Positions 40,723 to 48,463 are shown, numbered from the stretch's first letter. The stretch: 64,000 nucleotides of DNA from Gemella sp. GH3 (GCF_013415425.1 NZ_JACBYC010000083.1:25171-89170), one strand, 5' to 3'. A program made the numbers and translations. The notes: generated by a model from the letters alone, not told the origin.

Positions 40723-40815
40723 TGGAGGAGGAAAGGGGATTCGAACCCCTGCGAGCTTTTACACTCCTGTCGGTTTTCAAGACCGATCCCTTCAGCCGGA
40801 CTTGGGTATTCCTCC
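40723..40815 (-). tRNA. tRNA-Ser (TGA)
   Basis: A class II tRNA with a long variable arm, acceptor GGAGGAA/TTCCTCC, anticodon loop CTTGAAA (anticodon TGA) and T arm AGGGGTTCGAATCCCCT. The CCA is encoded. The discriminator base is T, not the G normally found in serine tRNAs. Confidence 0.96.
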
Positions 40816-40825
40816 TTAATAAAAA

Positions 40826-40899
40826 TGGAGCGGGTGATGAGAATCGAACTCACAACATCAGTTTGGAAGACTGAGGTTTTACCACTAAACTACACCCGC
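40826..40899 (-). tRNA. tRNA-Gly (TCC)
   Basis: Cloverleaf with acceptor GCGGGTG/CACCCGC, anticodon loop CTTCCAA (anticodon TCC), T arm GAGTTCGATTCTC, discriminator T as usual for glycine, and an encoded CCA. First of the three-tRNA transcript. Confidence 0.97.
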
Positions 40900-41120
40900 T
40901 TAAAACATTTAACTAACACGTTTCTTACAAAATAAATTATATTAAAAATAAAATAGTATGTCAATACTTTTTTTAAAAATTTTTATCTATTATTTATACC
41001 GCTAAAATATTTCTAAAGTTAACATGGCAAATGTACCATAAAAATACATTTCTATAATATCACTATACAAATATAAACAAATATAATGTTTCTGTAATAT
41101 AATTTAATTATAAAATACAA

Positions 41121-41151
41121 TATTCCAGTGACTTTTTAAGTAAATAAAATA
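41121..41151 (-). repeat. dispersed element repeat, copy 1
   Basis: Minus-strand reading ATTTTATTTACTTAAAAAG then TCACTGGAATA. It corresponds to copies at 41953, 47912 and 53480. This one is in the relic left of the element. Confidence 0.7.
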
Positions 41152-41537
41152 TTGAAACTACCTAACTGCAAATAGTTTTTTTATTATCCTGATTTTATGA
41201 CATCATTTCAAATGAGGTCACTAGAACAGTTTATTTTAAATTTTTTTACTTTTAATTTTGCTTTTTTAGTGTGATTTTATATTTTACCAATTACCCACAT
41301 TATAAATAATTGAATATAAAACCCTAATTGTTGTAACATATTAGCATATATTTTTATTTATCTATTTAAGTTGTTTTTTATAATATAATTTTATTTTCAT
41401 ATTGTTTACAAGCGTTTTCTATGCTACGATGAAGATGTATATTATTAATAAGTGTATAAAATAAATTTATAAATTTTATGTAGTTGCAAATGCATAGGAT
41501 AAATAAAATTTAAAGGAGAACTAACTAGGAAACAATA

Positions 41538-41639
41538 ATGGAAAAAATATTATTTATAATTATTGTAGCTATACTATCATTAACAACATCTTATTATACA
41601 CATAACAAAGTTACAAAATATAAAAAAAAGAAAAGATAA
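41538..41639 (+). CDS. 33-residue membrane peptide in the relic
   Basis: A hydrophobic segment (ILFIIIVAILSLTTSYY) is followed by a Lys-rich tail. The upstream region is the duplicated leader also found before the secreted protein gene at 42356, and GGAGAACTAAC lies 16 bases upstream of the ATG. A stem (GGACTTATTATAGTCC) follows, like the GGGGC stem after the intact cassette. It is probably a remnant of the small membrane-protein gene of that cassette. Whether it is translated is unknown. Confidence 0.35.
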   Translation: MEKILFIIIVAILSLTTSYYTHNKVTKYKKKKR

Positions 41640-41739
41640 GTAATTAGTCTTATTTTACTAATACAAAAACATGGACTTATTATAGTCCCTCTAAAAATAA
41701 GTTTTATAATATATAATATATCTGTACCCTTTTGGTAAA

Positions 41740-41810
41740 TTAAATAAAAAAGCCGTTGAAATGCTGTTACTTCAACGGTTCTTTTATTCTTCTATTAATC
41801 TACTTCTTTA
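41740..41810. repeat. attL, 71-bp direct repeat
   Basis: Identical over 71 bases to 54665-54735. It contains the hairpin GCCGTTGAA...TTCAACGG, which is the terminator of the pyruvate-kinase-like gene, plus that gene's last codons and stop. This is the displaced copy of the target's 3' end; the intact gene is at the other end. Confidence 0.92.
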
Positions 41811-42355
41811 CTGCTCTACTATAAATACATATACTATAATGCTTATAAACATTGTTAAATTAGGTTTTATATAAAAATACATTTCTATAATATCATCATA
41901 TAAATATAATGTTTCGGTACTTTTTCGGTACATTATTAATTATAAAATATAATATTCCAGTGGCTTTTTAAGTAAATAAAATATTTAAACTATCTAACTG
42001 CAGATAGTTTTTTTATTATCCTGGTTTTATGACATCATTTCAAATGAGGTCACTAGAACAGTTTATTTTAACTGTTTTTTTATTTGTAATTTTATTATTG
42101 TATTATGTATTTAGTATACCCCTGTTACGTATCTTGTAAACTTATAAATGACAAAATACTAATAGTTGTAACATATTAGTATATATTTTTATTTATCTAT
42201 TTTAACTGTTTTTCACAATTTTGTTCTGTTTTTCTTATTGATTACAAACGTTTTCCATGTTATTGTTAAAGTGTAATATAAATTAAGTATATACTTAAAA
42301 TAATTTTATGTAGTTGCAAATGCATAGAATAAATAAAATTTAAAGGAGAATGAAT
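41811..42355 (+). promoter_or_regulatory. left-end region and leader of the secreted-protein cassette
   Basis: No reading frame of note. In order: a GGTAC-rich arm-like repeat (41912-41931) identical to one beside attR; a dispersed repeat (41953-41983); a stem-loop AACTATCT...AGATAGTT with a T run; the palindrome TGACaTCATTTc-AAATGAgGTCA; another stem-loop AACAGTT...AACTGTT with T7; then the promoter area and the GTAGTTGCAAATGCATAG block. Two terminators in series before a gene suggest attenuation or short transcripts. Confidence 0.55.
41953..41983 (-). repeat. dispersed element repeat, copy 2
   Basis: Minus-strand reading ATTTTATTTACTTAAAAAGC then CACTGGAATA, at the left end of the element, pointing outward toward attL. 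Confidence 0.75.
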
Positions 42356-42955
42356 ATGAACAAAAAATTAAAACTAGCTAGTGCTTTATTAGCTACAAGT
42401 TTAGTTGTTACACCTATTTCAGGAGTTATTTATCAAAGCAGCAGTGTTGCTAAAGCTGAAACAATACAAAAAGATAAAATTGATTTAAATTCATTTGATA
42501 CTGTAAAAGATTTATCTAGAGAAGAATTAATTGCATCATTCGCAAAAGACAGAAATATCTCTAACTATGAAGCAGAAAAAGAATTATTCAAGAATAATAT
42601 AAGTTTCAGAAAAGCCTACTATTATAGAGAATATTTGAGAAATATAGGACATAGTACTTATATAAAATTATACTGTCAAGGTGATGGCTGGGATAACTAT
42701 TTTTCAGTAGATAAAATTTTAAATGTTAGTGTTATACCTAATAATAAAGTATTTGTAGGGAGTGTTTATTATAATTTAGAAAATAATTATACTGTTTATT
42801 ATGAAGTAAACGGAAATTTATATAATAATGCCACTATTTCTATAAGTGGTGGAGGGAGTGTAGGAGTAGGCTCTGCAGGGAGTTTAAATATATCTGCTTC
42901 TTATACTACTAATCATTATGCCCAACTTTATAAATCAGAAAGATGGATACTATAA
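42356..42955 (+). CDS. secreted protein of unknown function (element cargo)
   Basis: A 199-residue protein with a Sec signal peptide (KKLKLASALLATSLVV, likely cleaved after AKA). The mature part has a charged helical region (DLSREELIASFAKDRNISNY) and a C-terminal beta-rich part with SISGGGSVGVGSAGSLNISA and TTNHYAQLYKSERW. I do not recognise the family; it could be a bacteriocin, toxin or adhesin. ATG 42356 is preferred over 42350 for Shine-Dalgarno spacing. The stop overlaps the next ATG (TAATG), so the membrane protein is coupled, as in toxin-immunity pairs. Confidence 0.75.
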   Translation: MNKKLKLASALLATSLVVTPISGVIYQSSSVAKAETIQKDKIDLNSFDTVKDLSREELIASFAKDRNISNYEAEKELFKNNISFRKAYYYREYLRNIGHSTYIKLYCQGDGWDNYFSVDKILNVSVIPNNKVFVGSVYYNLENNYTVYYEVNGNLYNNATISISGGGSVGVGSAGSLNISASYTTNHYAQLYKSERWIL

Positions 42956-43140
42956 TGAACTTAGAAAAGATTAAGATTACTATATGTAGTATAATTATAA
43001 TAATGTATCCAGTAATAGCAATATATATAAATGATAAAATATCTCCACTAGATTTATGTATAATATTTACAAAATCATTGTTTATTTACTTAGGTTTAAG
43101 TTTATACATCAATAATATTAACAAAAAAGACGATAAATAA
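42955..43140 (+). CDS. small membrane protein coupled to the secreted protein
   Basis: A 61-residue protein with two predicted membrane spans (ITICSIIIIMYPVIAIYI and LCIIFTKSLFIYLGLSLYI) and a charged tail NNINKKDDK. Its start overlaps the stop of the secreted-protein gene by one base. Size, topology and coupling resemble bacteriocin immunity proteins; this role is inferred. A terminator follows. Confidence 0.65.
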   Translation: MNLEKIKITICSIIIIMYPVIAIYINDKISPLDLCIIFTKSLFIYLGLSLYINNINKKDDK

Positions 43141-43148
43141 CTACAAAA

Positions 43149-43174
43149 ACAGGGGCTTATTATAGCCCCTTTTA
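43149..43174. terminator. terminator between the cargo cassette and the Cse60-like gene
   Basis: AGGGGCT-TATTAT-AGCCCCT followed by TTTTATAT; it also reads as a stem from the other strand, between convergent genes. Confidence 0.75.
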
Positions 43175-43178
43175 TATA

Positions 43179-43349
43179 TTATTTTTCCTTATATCGGATC
43201 ATAACCGAATACAATGCCGTTGTTTGAGTATCTGCAAGTGGCGTGGTTGAGTATTGTAAGTCTATTACATCTACATTAGCTATAAAGTTGTTTACTTTTT
43301 CTTCTAAATCACTGCATATATAAGCACGTATGATTTTTACTTTTTCCAT
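43179..43349 (-). CDS. Cse60-like small protein
   Basis: A 56-residue protein resembling the sporulation Cse60 family, common in phages and integrative elements and of unknown function. The pattern is KVKIIRAYICSDLEEKVNNFI followed by VIDLQYSTT and a C-terminal YSVMIRYKEK. ATG 43349 has the AAGGAGATG Shine-Dalgarno; the open frame extends 11 codons upstream without one. Last gene of the minus-strand element operon. Confidence 0.65.
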   Translation of the reverse strand: MEKVKIIRAYICSDLEEKVNNFIANVDVIDLQYSTTPLADTQTTALYSVMIRYKEK

Positions 43350-43465
43350 TTTATTACATCTCCTTTCTTTATATTTTCCCATACTTTTGGCGCAGTATGA
43401 GATTGTTTATTTTGTTCATTCTATATGCTATTTTTTACTTAGAAGCGGCTAATTATTATATGGAG

Positions 43466-44044
43466 TCACAAATTGTTACCCCATAGTTTATTTGACAAGT
43501 TTTCATTATATTTTACACTCCTGTCTTTTATTTCACATAGTTGTTCTAAATATCTAACAATTTGAGGTGGCTCTCGTACCTTTCTTCTACCATAACTACA
43601 ACGTGCATGCTTGTAAAAACAAGCAATATACAAATCAAAATAATGATGATACTTTCTCCAGTGCTTCATATATTTTTCTACGCTCATTCTAGGTGGGATT
43701 TTAGGAAATTCGGGTACCCAATATGCAGTTTTCAACTTGAAATTACTATCCACTTTTCTAGCTTCTTTCATTCCTAGTCTATAGTAATATGACATATCTG
43801 TTTTAGTTCTATTTAACTGTCTAGCTCTATTACCACTGCATACTGTACATAAATATAACTTGCCTTTATAAGCAAATAGCTTTATACAGCTTTTATTACA
43901 GCTAGGACATATAAAGTAATGTCTATATCCACCTAAATGCCATTCTCTCTTTTCTATTGCTGTATCTATTCCGTTAATGTTTATCTTAATACCTATATTA
44001 TAATTAAAATATTCTAATACATCCTTAATAGCTATAAAATTCAT
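43466..44044 (-). CDS. zinc-ribbon protein of unknown function
   Basis: A 192-residue basic protein with a likely zinc ribbon: CPSC and CTVC are 21 residues apart (residues 46-70), followed by RARQLNRTK. The second half is rich in His, Tyr and Arg. It looks like a nucleic-acid-binding accessory protein of mobile elements; I cannot name the family. It lies 19 bases after the XRE gene on the same strand. Confidence 0.6.
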   Translation of the reverse strand: MNFIAIKDVLEYFNYNIGIKININGIDTAIEKREWHLGGYRHYFICPSCNKSCIKLFAYKGKLYLCTVCSGNRARQLNRTKTDMSYYYRLGMKEARKVDSNFKLKTAYWVPEFPKIPPRMSVEKYMKHWRKYHHYFDLYIACFYKHARCSYGRRKVREPPQIVRYLEQLCEIKDRSVKYNENLSNKLWGNNL

Positions 44045-44063
44045 ATTACACCCACTTATATTA

Positions 44064-44423
44064 CTAAAACACTTCTATAGTCTTATTAAGCCTATCAATA
44101 ATAGCTTTCTTACTATCCATATCTTTAGCTTTCAGTAATTCACTAGCTAATAAGTCTATATATTTAATTTGTGTTAATTCTATTTCGCTATATTCATTAA
44201 ATGTTAATTGTTGTACTTCGCTATTATATTCTGAACTAATAATTGTTATACTTTCATCTTGCTTTGTATTCTGTTCGAGGTAATTATCTATTAATCTTTT
44301 AACGGCATTATCTGTTATCGTTCCTCGCTCGTATTGTGATATGCTACTAGATGATACACCTATTTTATTAGCTAGATCTATTTGTGTTATATTGTTTATT
44401 TCTCTATATTGTTTTAAGTCCAT
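44064..44423 (-). CDS. XRE-family HTH protein
   Basis: A 119-residue regulator with an N-terminal Cro/CI-type helix-turn-helix (NNITQIDLANKIGVSSSSISQYERG) and a helical C-terminal half. It overlaps the preceding gene's stop by ten bases. It may tune the late part of the element operon. Confidence 0.8.
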   Translation of the reverse strand: MDLKQYREINNITQIDLANKIGVSSSSISQYERGTITDNAVKRLIDNYLEQNTKQDESITIISSEYNSEVQQLTFNEYSEIELTQIKYIDLLASELLKAKDMDSKKAIIDRLNKTIEVF

Positions 44424-44719
44424 AATAAGCTCCTTTTAACCATATTGTAAGTAGGTAATAGCTCTTTTAATGATAATTTATAAATTTTTAAATTATGTTC
44501 TGCTAACTTGTCAATTCGTTCTCTGTCTTGTTCTTCTCCCACATAATGATCTACTAATAAATAACTAACTTTTAAAGTATCATCATCTTGAAAGTTAAGT
44601 GATGTTACTGCAAATAAGCAAAGTTGATTTTCTGCAAATACTTTAGATGATATTTTCATTCTTTCAAGTATATTTCCTGGTCCTGTTTCGGAAATCTCTA
44701 AAAATTCTATTTTGTCCAT
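44414..44719 (-). CDS. conserved element protein of unknown function
   Basis: A 101-residue acidic protein (MDKIEFLEISETGPG ...). No motif is recognised. An AAAAGGAGATAC Shine-Dalgarno supports ATG 44719. It is the first gene beyond the iteron origin and overlaps the following XRE gene. Confidence 0.6.
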   Translation of the reverse strand: MDKIEFLEISETGPGNILERMKISSKVFAENQLCLFAVTSLNFQDDDTLKVSYLLVDHYVGEEQDRERIDKLAEHNLKIYKLSLKELLPTYNMVKRSLLWT

Positions 44720-44750
44720 TTTTGTATCTCCTTTTAAATTTTTATGGTTA

Positions 44751-45014
44751 GTTGCTCTTAATTATTTTAATAGGAGCAACTAGGAAAACGTTGATATAAC
44801 AGCATTTTTGCTCTTACTTTGCCGGTTGCTCTTAGCTTTCCAGGTTAGGTTTATTTTTATATATATTTTTATATAAAATTTTTAAAGTAACTTTTAAAAT
44901 TAAGAGAATAAGAGCAAAATTAAAATTAAAAACCTTGTTGTTATCTTATTTGATAGGTTGCTCCTATGAAAAATTAAGAGCAAAATTAAGAGCAAATTTT
45001 CATTTAAGAGCAAC
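44751..45014. other. candidate replication origin: nine iterons around an AT-rich core
   Basis: Nine copies of a TAAGAGCAAC-type word occur, in both orientations: 44751 (reverse), 44771, 44808 (reverse), 44825 (reverse), 44909, 44957 (reverse), 44975, 44987 and 45005. Four lie left and five right of an almost pure A/T core at 44847-44900. This is directly downstream of the primase/helicase gene, where SaPI-type elements carry their origin. The primase is the expected binder. Function is inferred. Confidence 0.75.
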
Positions 45015-45018
45015 CAAT

Positions 45019-47433
45019 TTATTTATCATTTTTTTCAATAACTACTATGGAATTTTTCTCCCATTTATCAATCCAAAACCCTGCTGATTCAAGTTCATAT
45101 TTGTTATCTGGAGTTAGCTTTTGTTTTAGATAATCATAATCAAAAGGAAGTTTGTTATCTTTCGAATAGTTTTTAATAAAGCCAAAAGCAGCACGTCCTA
45201 TCCTTTGACGTGGTATCAAGTTATTATCTCTGCAGTAATCATTATATGATTGTGTCATACACACTACAGGCATTCGTTTTATTAAATGATAGCCATTAGG
45301 TATATATTCTTCTAATATATAAGCCATAACACTATCATTATCAATAGCGTATAATTTGAGTGCGTCTTTGACTGCTTGTGGCTCAATAAAATGTTCAAAT
45401 TCTAAATGTAGGGCTTTATATAATACATATTCAAGTACATATTTATTTTTGATATGTGTATCTTTGATACTTCTATCTTCGTTTTGTCCTTGAAAATCTG
45501 CATTAAATGGTATTATTAAAAGTCTATCCAGGAATGCTTGAGACTTCTCGGCAGTTTTTGGCATTTCATTGGCGCTAAATAATAAAAATGTTTTTAATGA
45601 TACAGTTATAGGCTCTTTATTTTTCCTATCTATCGTTATAGGGTCACCACTTACGATAGACTTTATCACATCTATTTCATCAAGTCTTCTGTTGCTTATA
45701 TCGTCACCTATATTACACACTTTGCCGATTAATTGTGATATTTGAAACTGTGTAGCAAATTGTGGGGGTTTTAGAGTAGCTATCATATTCATACCTATTA
45801 AATTACTAAGTAACGCCTGAAATGTACCTTTTCCATTTTTACCGCTTCCTAACATAACGCCTAGCTTTCTTCTTGTATGATTAGGGTTAATACTTTCATT
45901 AATTACTTGCCATAATAGAAGCTCTATTTCTTCGTCATTATCTGCTATTGACTTGATCCAGTTATCAACATCAAAAGTATTTTTATAATTATTAATATAA
46001 TCATTAATAGCATTAATATTATAATTAGTATCTATCTTAGATGTAATTATATAGTCCGGGCTTAACTTCTCTAGTTTCTTAGTTTTTAAATTGAAAATAC
46101 CGTTATTTACTGCAATTAAATATCTATTTTCTAATCTTTCGACATACTTAGCTTTAACCCTTAATATCTCTACTATTCGTTTAATTTTTGTTAAATCGTA
46201 CCTAAACTCTAATATATTTACGAGTTGCTTTATTTTGCTTTCTGACAGCTCATATACACCATTGCTGTAACTATATATGTATAGTGCCGCTATATCCCTA
46301 TTCTCTCCTATTAATACTATATGACAGTTTCTTCTAATGAAATCAGCTATAAAGGTAAAGCCCATTACAGGTTGTGTTACTTCTCCTGTTTTTTCGTTGA
46401 TTTTCTCGTTAGCTTGTCTCCATTGTTTACCTAGTGCATTAAGTCTATAATATAGCTCTCTATCCGATTTAGGCATATGGCCTAGTTTCCAATTAATTTC
46501 ATATTGAAGCTCTCTATATCCAGTCGCTTTCATTCGTGAGATTATATCATAATTAGTTCTAATTTTATCAATACCGTTTTTAATTTCTGCATTGAGTTTA
46601 TTTAAGTTATTTACCCTATAATCCTGGTTATCATAAGCTAGTAACTCTGCAGCTTCTAAACTAGCCTCATAGCTAATTTGATTGCAAAGAACACTTTTAG
46701 CAAGTGATATAATAACAGATAATGAATTATTGTAATCTGTCTCTAGGTTGTTTTTATCAACTTCTAAATACATAAAGAATAAGTCTATAAAATCATTATC
46801 ATCAAGCACTATATTTGAATTATCGTTATCGATAAATTTAGTGCTATTATTTTCTGTTTTTTCAATCTGAGAAACTGGATAACCTTTACCACCTCGAACA
46901 GCAGTGACTTTATAATTAGCACTATCAGAAGCGGTACATATAGGTAGTCCTTGAAGTTGTGAAAAAGTCTTTGCTGATGTATCCCCATTTACATTTAATA
47001 AAGCATATAGTTCAGATATAACCAATGTATATTCATCTTTATTAGCATTTCTATCAAGTTCAACTATAACTCTGTATCTAGGGTTATCTTCTGTATGAGA
47101 TATACTAGGATAATAGGCATAATTGTATATTGATAGTTTATTATTGAAAATACTTAATAATTCATTATTACTTAGTCCTGTATCTTCAATATCTAATACT
47201 GCATAATCACGATATAGCATATTGTTATTACTTCTAATATAGTGGCCATCTTCATTTTGTTTTATATCTCCACTTATAAAGTATAATGCTTCTGTGCTTT
47301 TATATTCTTTTATATCGTGGTCATTAGGTACAATCTGCACTTCTGCCGTTTCTAATACAGTTATTAAATCACTTTTTATATTTCTAATATTTAATTTATT
47401 ACTTTTAAATCCCTGTTGAATATATACTGTCAT
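45019..47433 (-). CDS. primase/helicase replication protein (P4 family)
   Basis: An 804-residue replication initiator. The N-terminal region looks like a primase-polymerase domain (YAVLDIEDTG, YPSISHTEDNPRYRVIVELD, FSQLQGLP). The C-terminal half is a superfamily III helicase of the phage/plasmid primase P4 type. Its Walker A is LGSGKNGKGTFQ, its Walker B region is NIGDDISNRRLDEID, and motif C lies in LFSANEMPKTAEKSQAF, followed by LDRLLIIPFNADF. The start overlaps the preceding small gene by 29 bases. It probably unwinds the adjacent iteron origin. Element mobility depends on it. Confidence 0.88.
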   Translation of the reverse strand: MTVYIQQGFKSNKLNIRNIKSDLITVLETAEVQIVPNDHDIKEYKSTEALYFISGDIKQNEDGHYIRSNNNMLYRDYAVLDIEDTGLSNNELLSIFNNKLSIYNYAYYPSISHTEDNPRYRVIVELDRNANKDEYTLVISELYALLNVNGDTSAKTFSQLQGLPICTASDSANYKVTAVRGGKGYPVSQIEKTENNSTKFIDNDNSNIVLDDNDFIDLFFMYLEVDKNNLETDYNNSLSVIISLAKSVLCNQISYEASLEAAELLAYDNQDYRVNNLNKLNAEIKNGIDKIRTNYDIISRMKATGYRELQYEINWKLGHMPKSDRELYYRLNALGKQWRQANEKINEKTGEVTQPVMGFTFIADFIRRNCHIVLIGENRDIAALYIYSYSNGVYELSESKIKQLVNILEFRYDLTKIKRIVEILRVKAKYVERLENRYLIAVNNGIFNLKTKKLEKLSPDYIITSKIDTNYNINAINDYINNYKNTFDVDNWIKSIADNDEEIELLLWQVINESINPNHTRRKLGVMLGSGKNGKGTFQALLSNLIGMNMIATLKPPQFATQFQISQLIGKVCNIGDDISNRRLDEIDVIKSIVSGDPITIDRKNKEPITVSLKTFLLFSANEMPKTAEKSQAFLDRLLIIPFNADFQGQNEDRSIKDTHIKNKYVLEYVLYKALHLEFEHFIEPQAVKDALKLYAIDNDSVMAYILEEYIPNGYHLIKRMPVVCMTQSYNDYCRDNNLIPRQRIGRAAFGFIKNYSKDNKLPFDYDYLKQKLTPDNKYELESAGFWIDKWEKNSIVVIEKNDK

Positions 47434-47653
47434 TTTTACCGCCTTTCTTTAAGTAGTAATCAATTAATCTTTTGCCTACCATTTCCAGGCCTTTTGTATT
47501 TTCAATTTCTAGGAACATATCAAAAATTTCTTGTTGATTAGTAATACCTATTAAAAATTTTTTATTTATGATCTTCACTTTTTCAAGTAATACCTTAACT
47601 TCTGCATTAGATAGTTTTGGCAATTCTTCTATTACTATCAAATCAAACTCCAT
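47405..47653 (-). CDS. small element protein upstream of primase
   Basis: An 82-residue acidic protein (MEFDLIVIEELPKLSNAEVK ...), overlapping the primase start. Unknown family. Its Shine-Dalgarno region, GGAGAACTTACAC, is nearly complementary to a candidate antisense RNA encoded just upstream on the other strand. Confidence 0.6.
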   Translation of the reverse strand: MEFDLIVIEELPKLSNAEVKVLLEKVKIINKKFLIGITNQQEIFDMFLEIENTKGLEMVGKRLIDYYLKKGGKNDSIYSTGI

Positions 47654-47696
47654 TGTGTAAGTTCTCCTTTCTTCGTATTTAAAACCACAGGTGCAG

Positions 47697-47802
47697 TTGT
47701 AATTAATCTAAATTTCTGCTATAATTAGATTATCAATTGTGTTAGTTCTCTAATTAATAAGGGGCTTGTTGTAGCTCTCTAGTTTTTTAGAGAGCTTTTT
47801 TC
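47697..47802 (+). ncRNA. candidate small RNA complementary to element ribosome-binding sites
   Basis: Promoter TTGTAA (47697-47702), 17 bases, TATAAT (47720-47725) with an upstream TG, then about 70 transcribed bases ending in AGCTCTCTA-TTTTTT-TAGAGAGCT and a T run. The transcript contains ATTGTGTTAGTTCTC (47736-47750). This is a perfect 15-base complement of the Shine-Dalgarno and start region of the gene at 48940, 14/15 for the gene at 47653 and 11 bases for the gene at 49184. No frame is present. Transcription and pairing are predictions. Confidence 0.5.
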
Positions 47803-47877
47803 TTTTGCTTAAATTGAATTGTTATATCTAATAATTTGTTAGTTTTATCATTCATTCTTTGTACTCCTATTTAAATA

Positions 47878-48005
47878 TTGATTTTATAAGATTTATTTTG
47901 TATAATATTTACATAATCATTTTATTGATTTAAAAAGCTACTGGAATAGTTTTTTATTTTTTATATGTGTTTAAAAGGATTGGCTATTATGCTAATCTTT
48001 TTTTT
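47878..48005 (+). ncRNA. second candidate small RNA, antisense side of the replication operon
   Basis: Promoter TTGATT (47878-47883), 17 bases, TATAAT (47901-47906). The predicted RNA of about 92 bases begins with the dispersed repeat and ends in GATTGGC-TATTAT-GCTAATC plus eight T (47978-48005), running up to the 3' end of the HTH gene on the other strand. No frame is visible. Confidence 0.4.
47912..47949 (+). repeat. dispersed element repeat, copy 3
   Basis: ATAATCATTTTATTGATTT followed by AAAAAGCTACTGGAATAG; nearly identical to 53480-53516. Here it forms the 5' part of a predicted short transcript. Confidence 0.8.
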
Positions 48006-48282
48006 ATTTTTTCAAAGTTTCTAGTATTCGATATACTTCTTCAATATCAAACAAATATCTATTACCTAATACTGCATATGTAAGACCTGCCTGTGCTAGC
48101 TTATCCATTGTACATTGTCCTATTGATAAAAACTTGCAAAGTTCAGCACGTGTTAAATAGCGTTTATAAGGCTTCATTTGGGCTATCTTATTTTCTATTA
48201 CCCTATCTATTACTTTTTCTATTTGTTTTTCTAACTGTTTCGTATATTCTTCTGATAGAACTACTTGTATCTGTGTTGTCAT
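48004..48282 (-). CDS. excisionase/MerR-like HTH protein
   Basis: A 92-residue protein: an N-terminal amphipathic helix (EEYTKQLEKQIEKVIDRVI) and a C-terminal helix-turn-helix of the excisionase type (YLTRAELCKFLSIGQCTMDKL, then AVLGNRYLFDIEEVYRIL). In elements like this such proteins act as directionality factors or regulators. It lies in the replication operon rather than beside the integrase. Confidence 0.7.
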   Translation of the reverse strand: MTTQIQVVLSEEYTKQLEKQIEKVIDRVIENKIAQMKPYKRYLTRAELCKFLSIGQCTMDKLAQAGLTYAVLGNRYLFDIEEVYRILETLKK

Positions 48283-48303
48283 TGTCTTAATTTCCTTTCT
48301 GTA

Positions 48304-48432
48304 TTAAGGTATTATTGGTAGCATGGCCACTATATAAGTTATAATCAGCCATATAAGATATACGGGGATAAATGTTAAAAACCATGCTGTTATAACTAAT
48401 AGATCTATTAATAAATTTTCAACATATTTCAT
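48304..48432 (-). CDS. 42-residue small membrane protein
   Basis: A small gene with two hydrophobic spans (LLIDLLVITAWFLTFIPVYL and LIITYIVAMLPIIP) and a good AAAGGAG Shine-Dalgarno eight bases before ATG 48432. It sits 21 bases before the HTH gene in the same operon. Unknown function. The Shine-Dalgarno and clean spacing argue that it is real. Confidence 0.55.
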   Translation of the reverse strand: MKYVENLLIDLLVITAWFLTFIPVYLIWLIITYIVAMLPIIP

Positions 48433-48463
48433 TTCTTATTCTCCTTTATTTCCATTTGATAAT

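Larger units (their letters stand above)
41000..41739. mobile_element. relic of a related element, tandem to the intact one
   Basis: This stretch, outside the 71-bp repeat, is a diverged copy of the intact element's left end (41865-42355). Shared parts are the ATACATTTCTATAATATCA segment, the 31-base dispersed repeat, the palindrome TGACaTCATTTc-AAATGAgGTCA, the GTTGTAACATATTAG block and GTAGTTGCAAATGCATAG before the Shine-Dalgarno. Its last ~30 bases (GTACCCTTTTGGTA) resemble the intact element's right end. It has no integrase. An internally deleted older integrant is the simplest reading; its own outer repeat is not recognisable. Confidence 0.5.

Noticed and set aside
40638..40899. tRNA genes as the element's integration site
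   Set aside because: They lie 840 bases left of attL, and no tRNA sequence is repeated at the right end. The perfect 71-bp repeat with the pyruvate-kinase-like 3' end is decisive.
44751..45014. CRISPR array
   Set aside because: The repeated words are only about ten bases, lie in both orientations and have irregular spacing; iterons explain them. No CRISPR array or cas gene is seen in the window.
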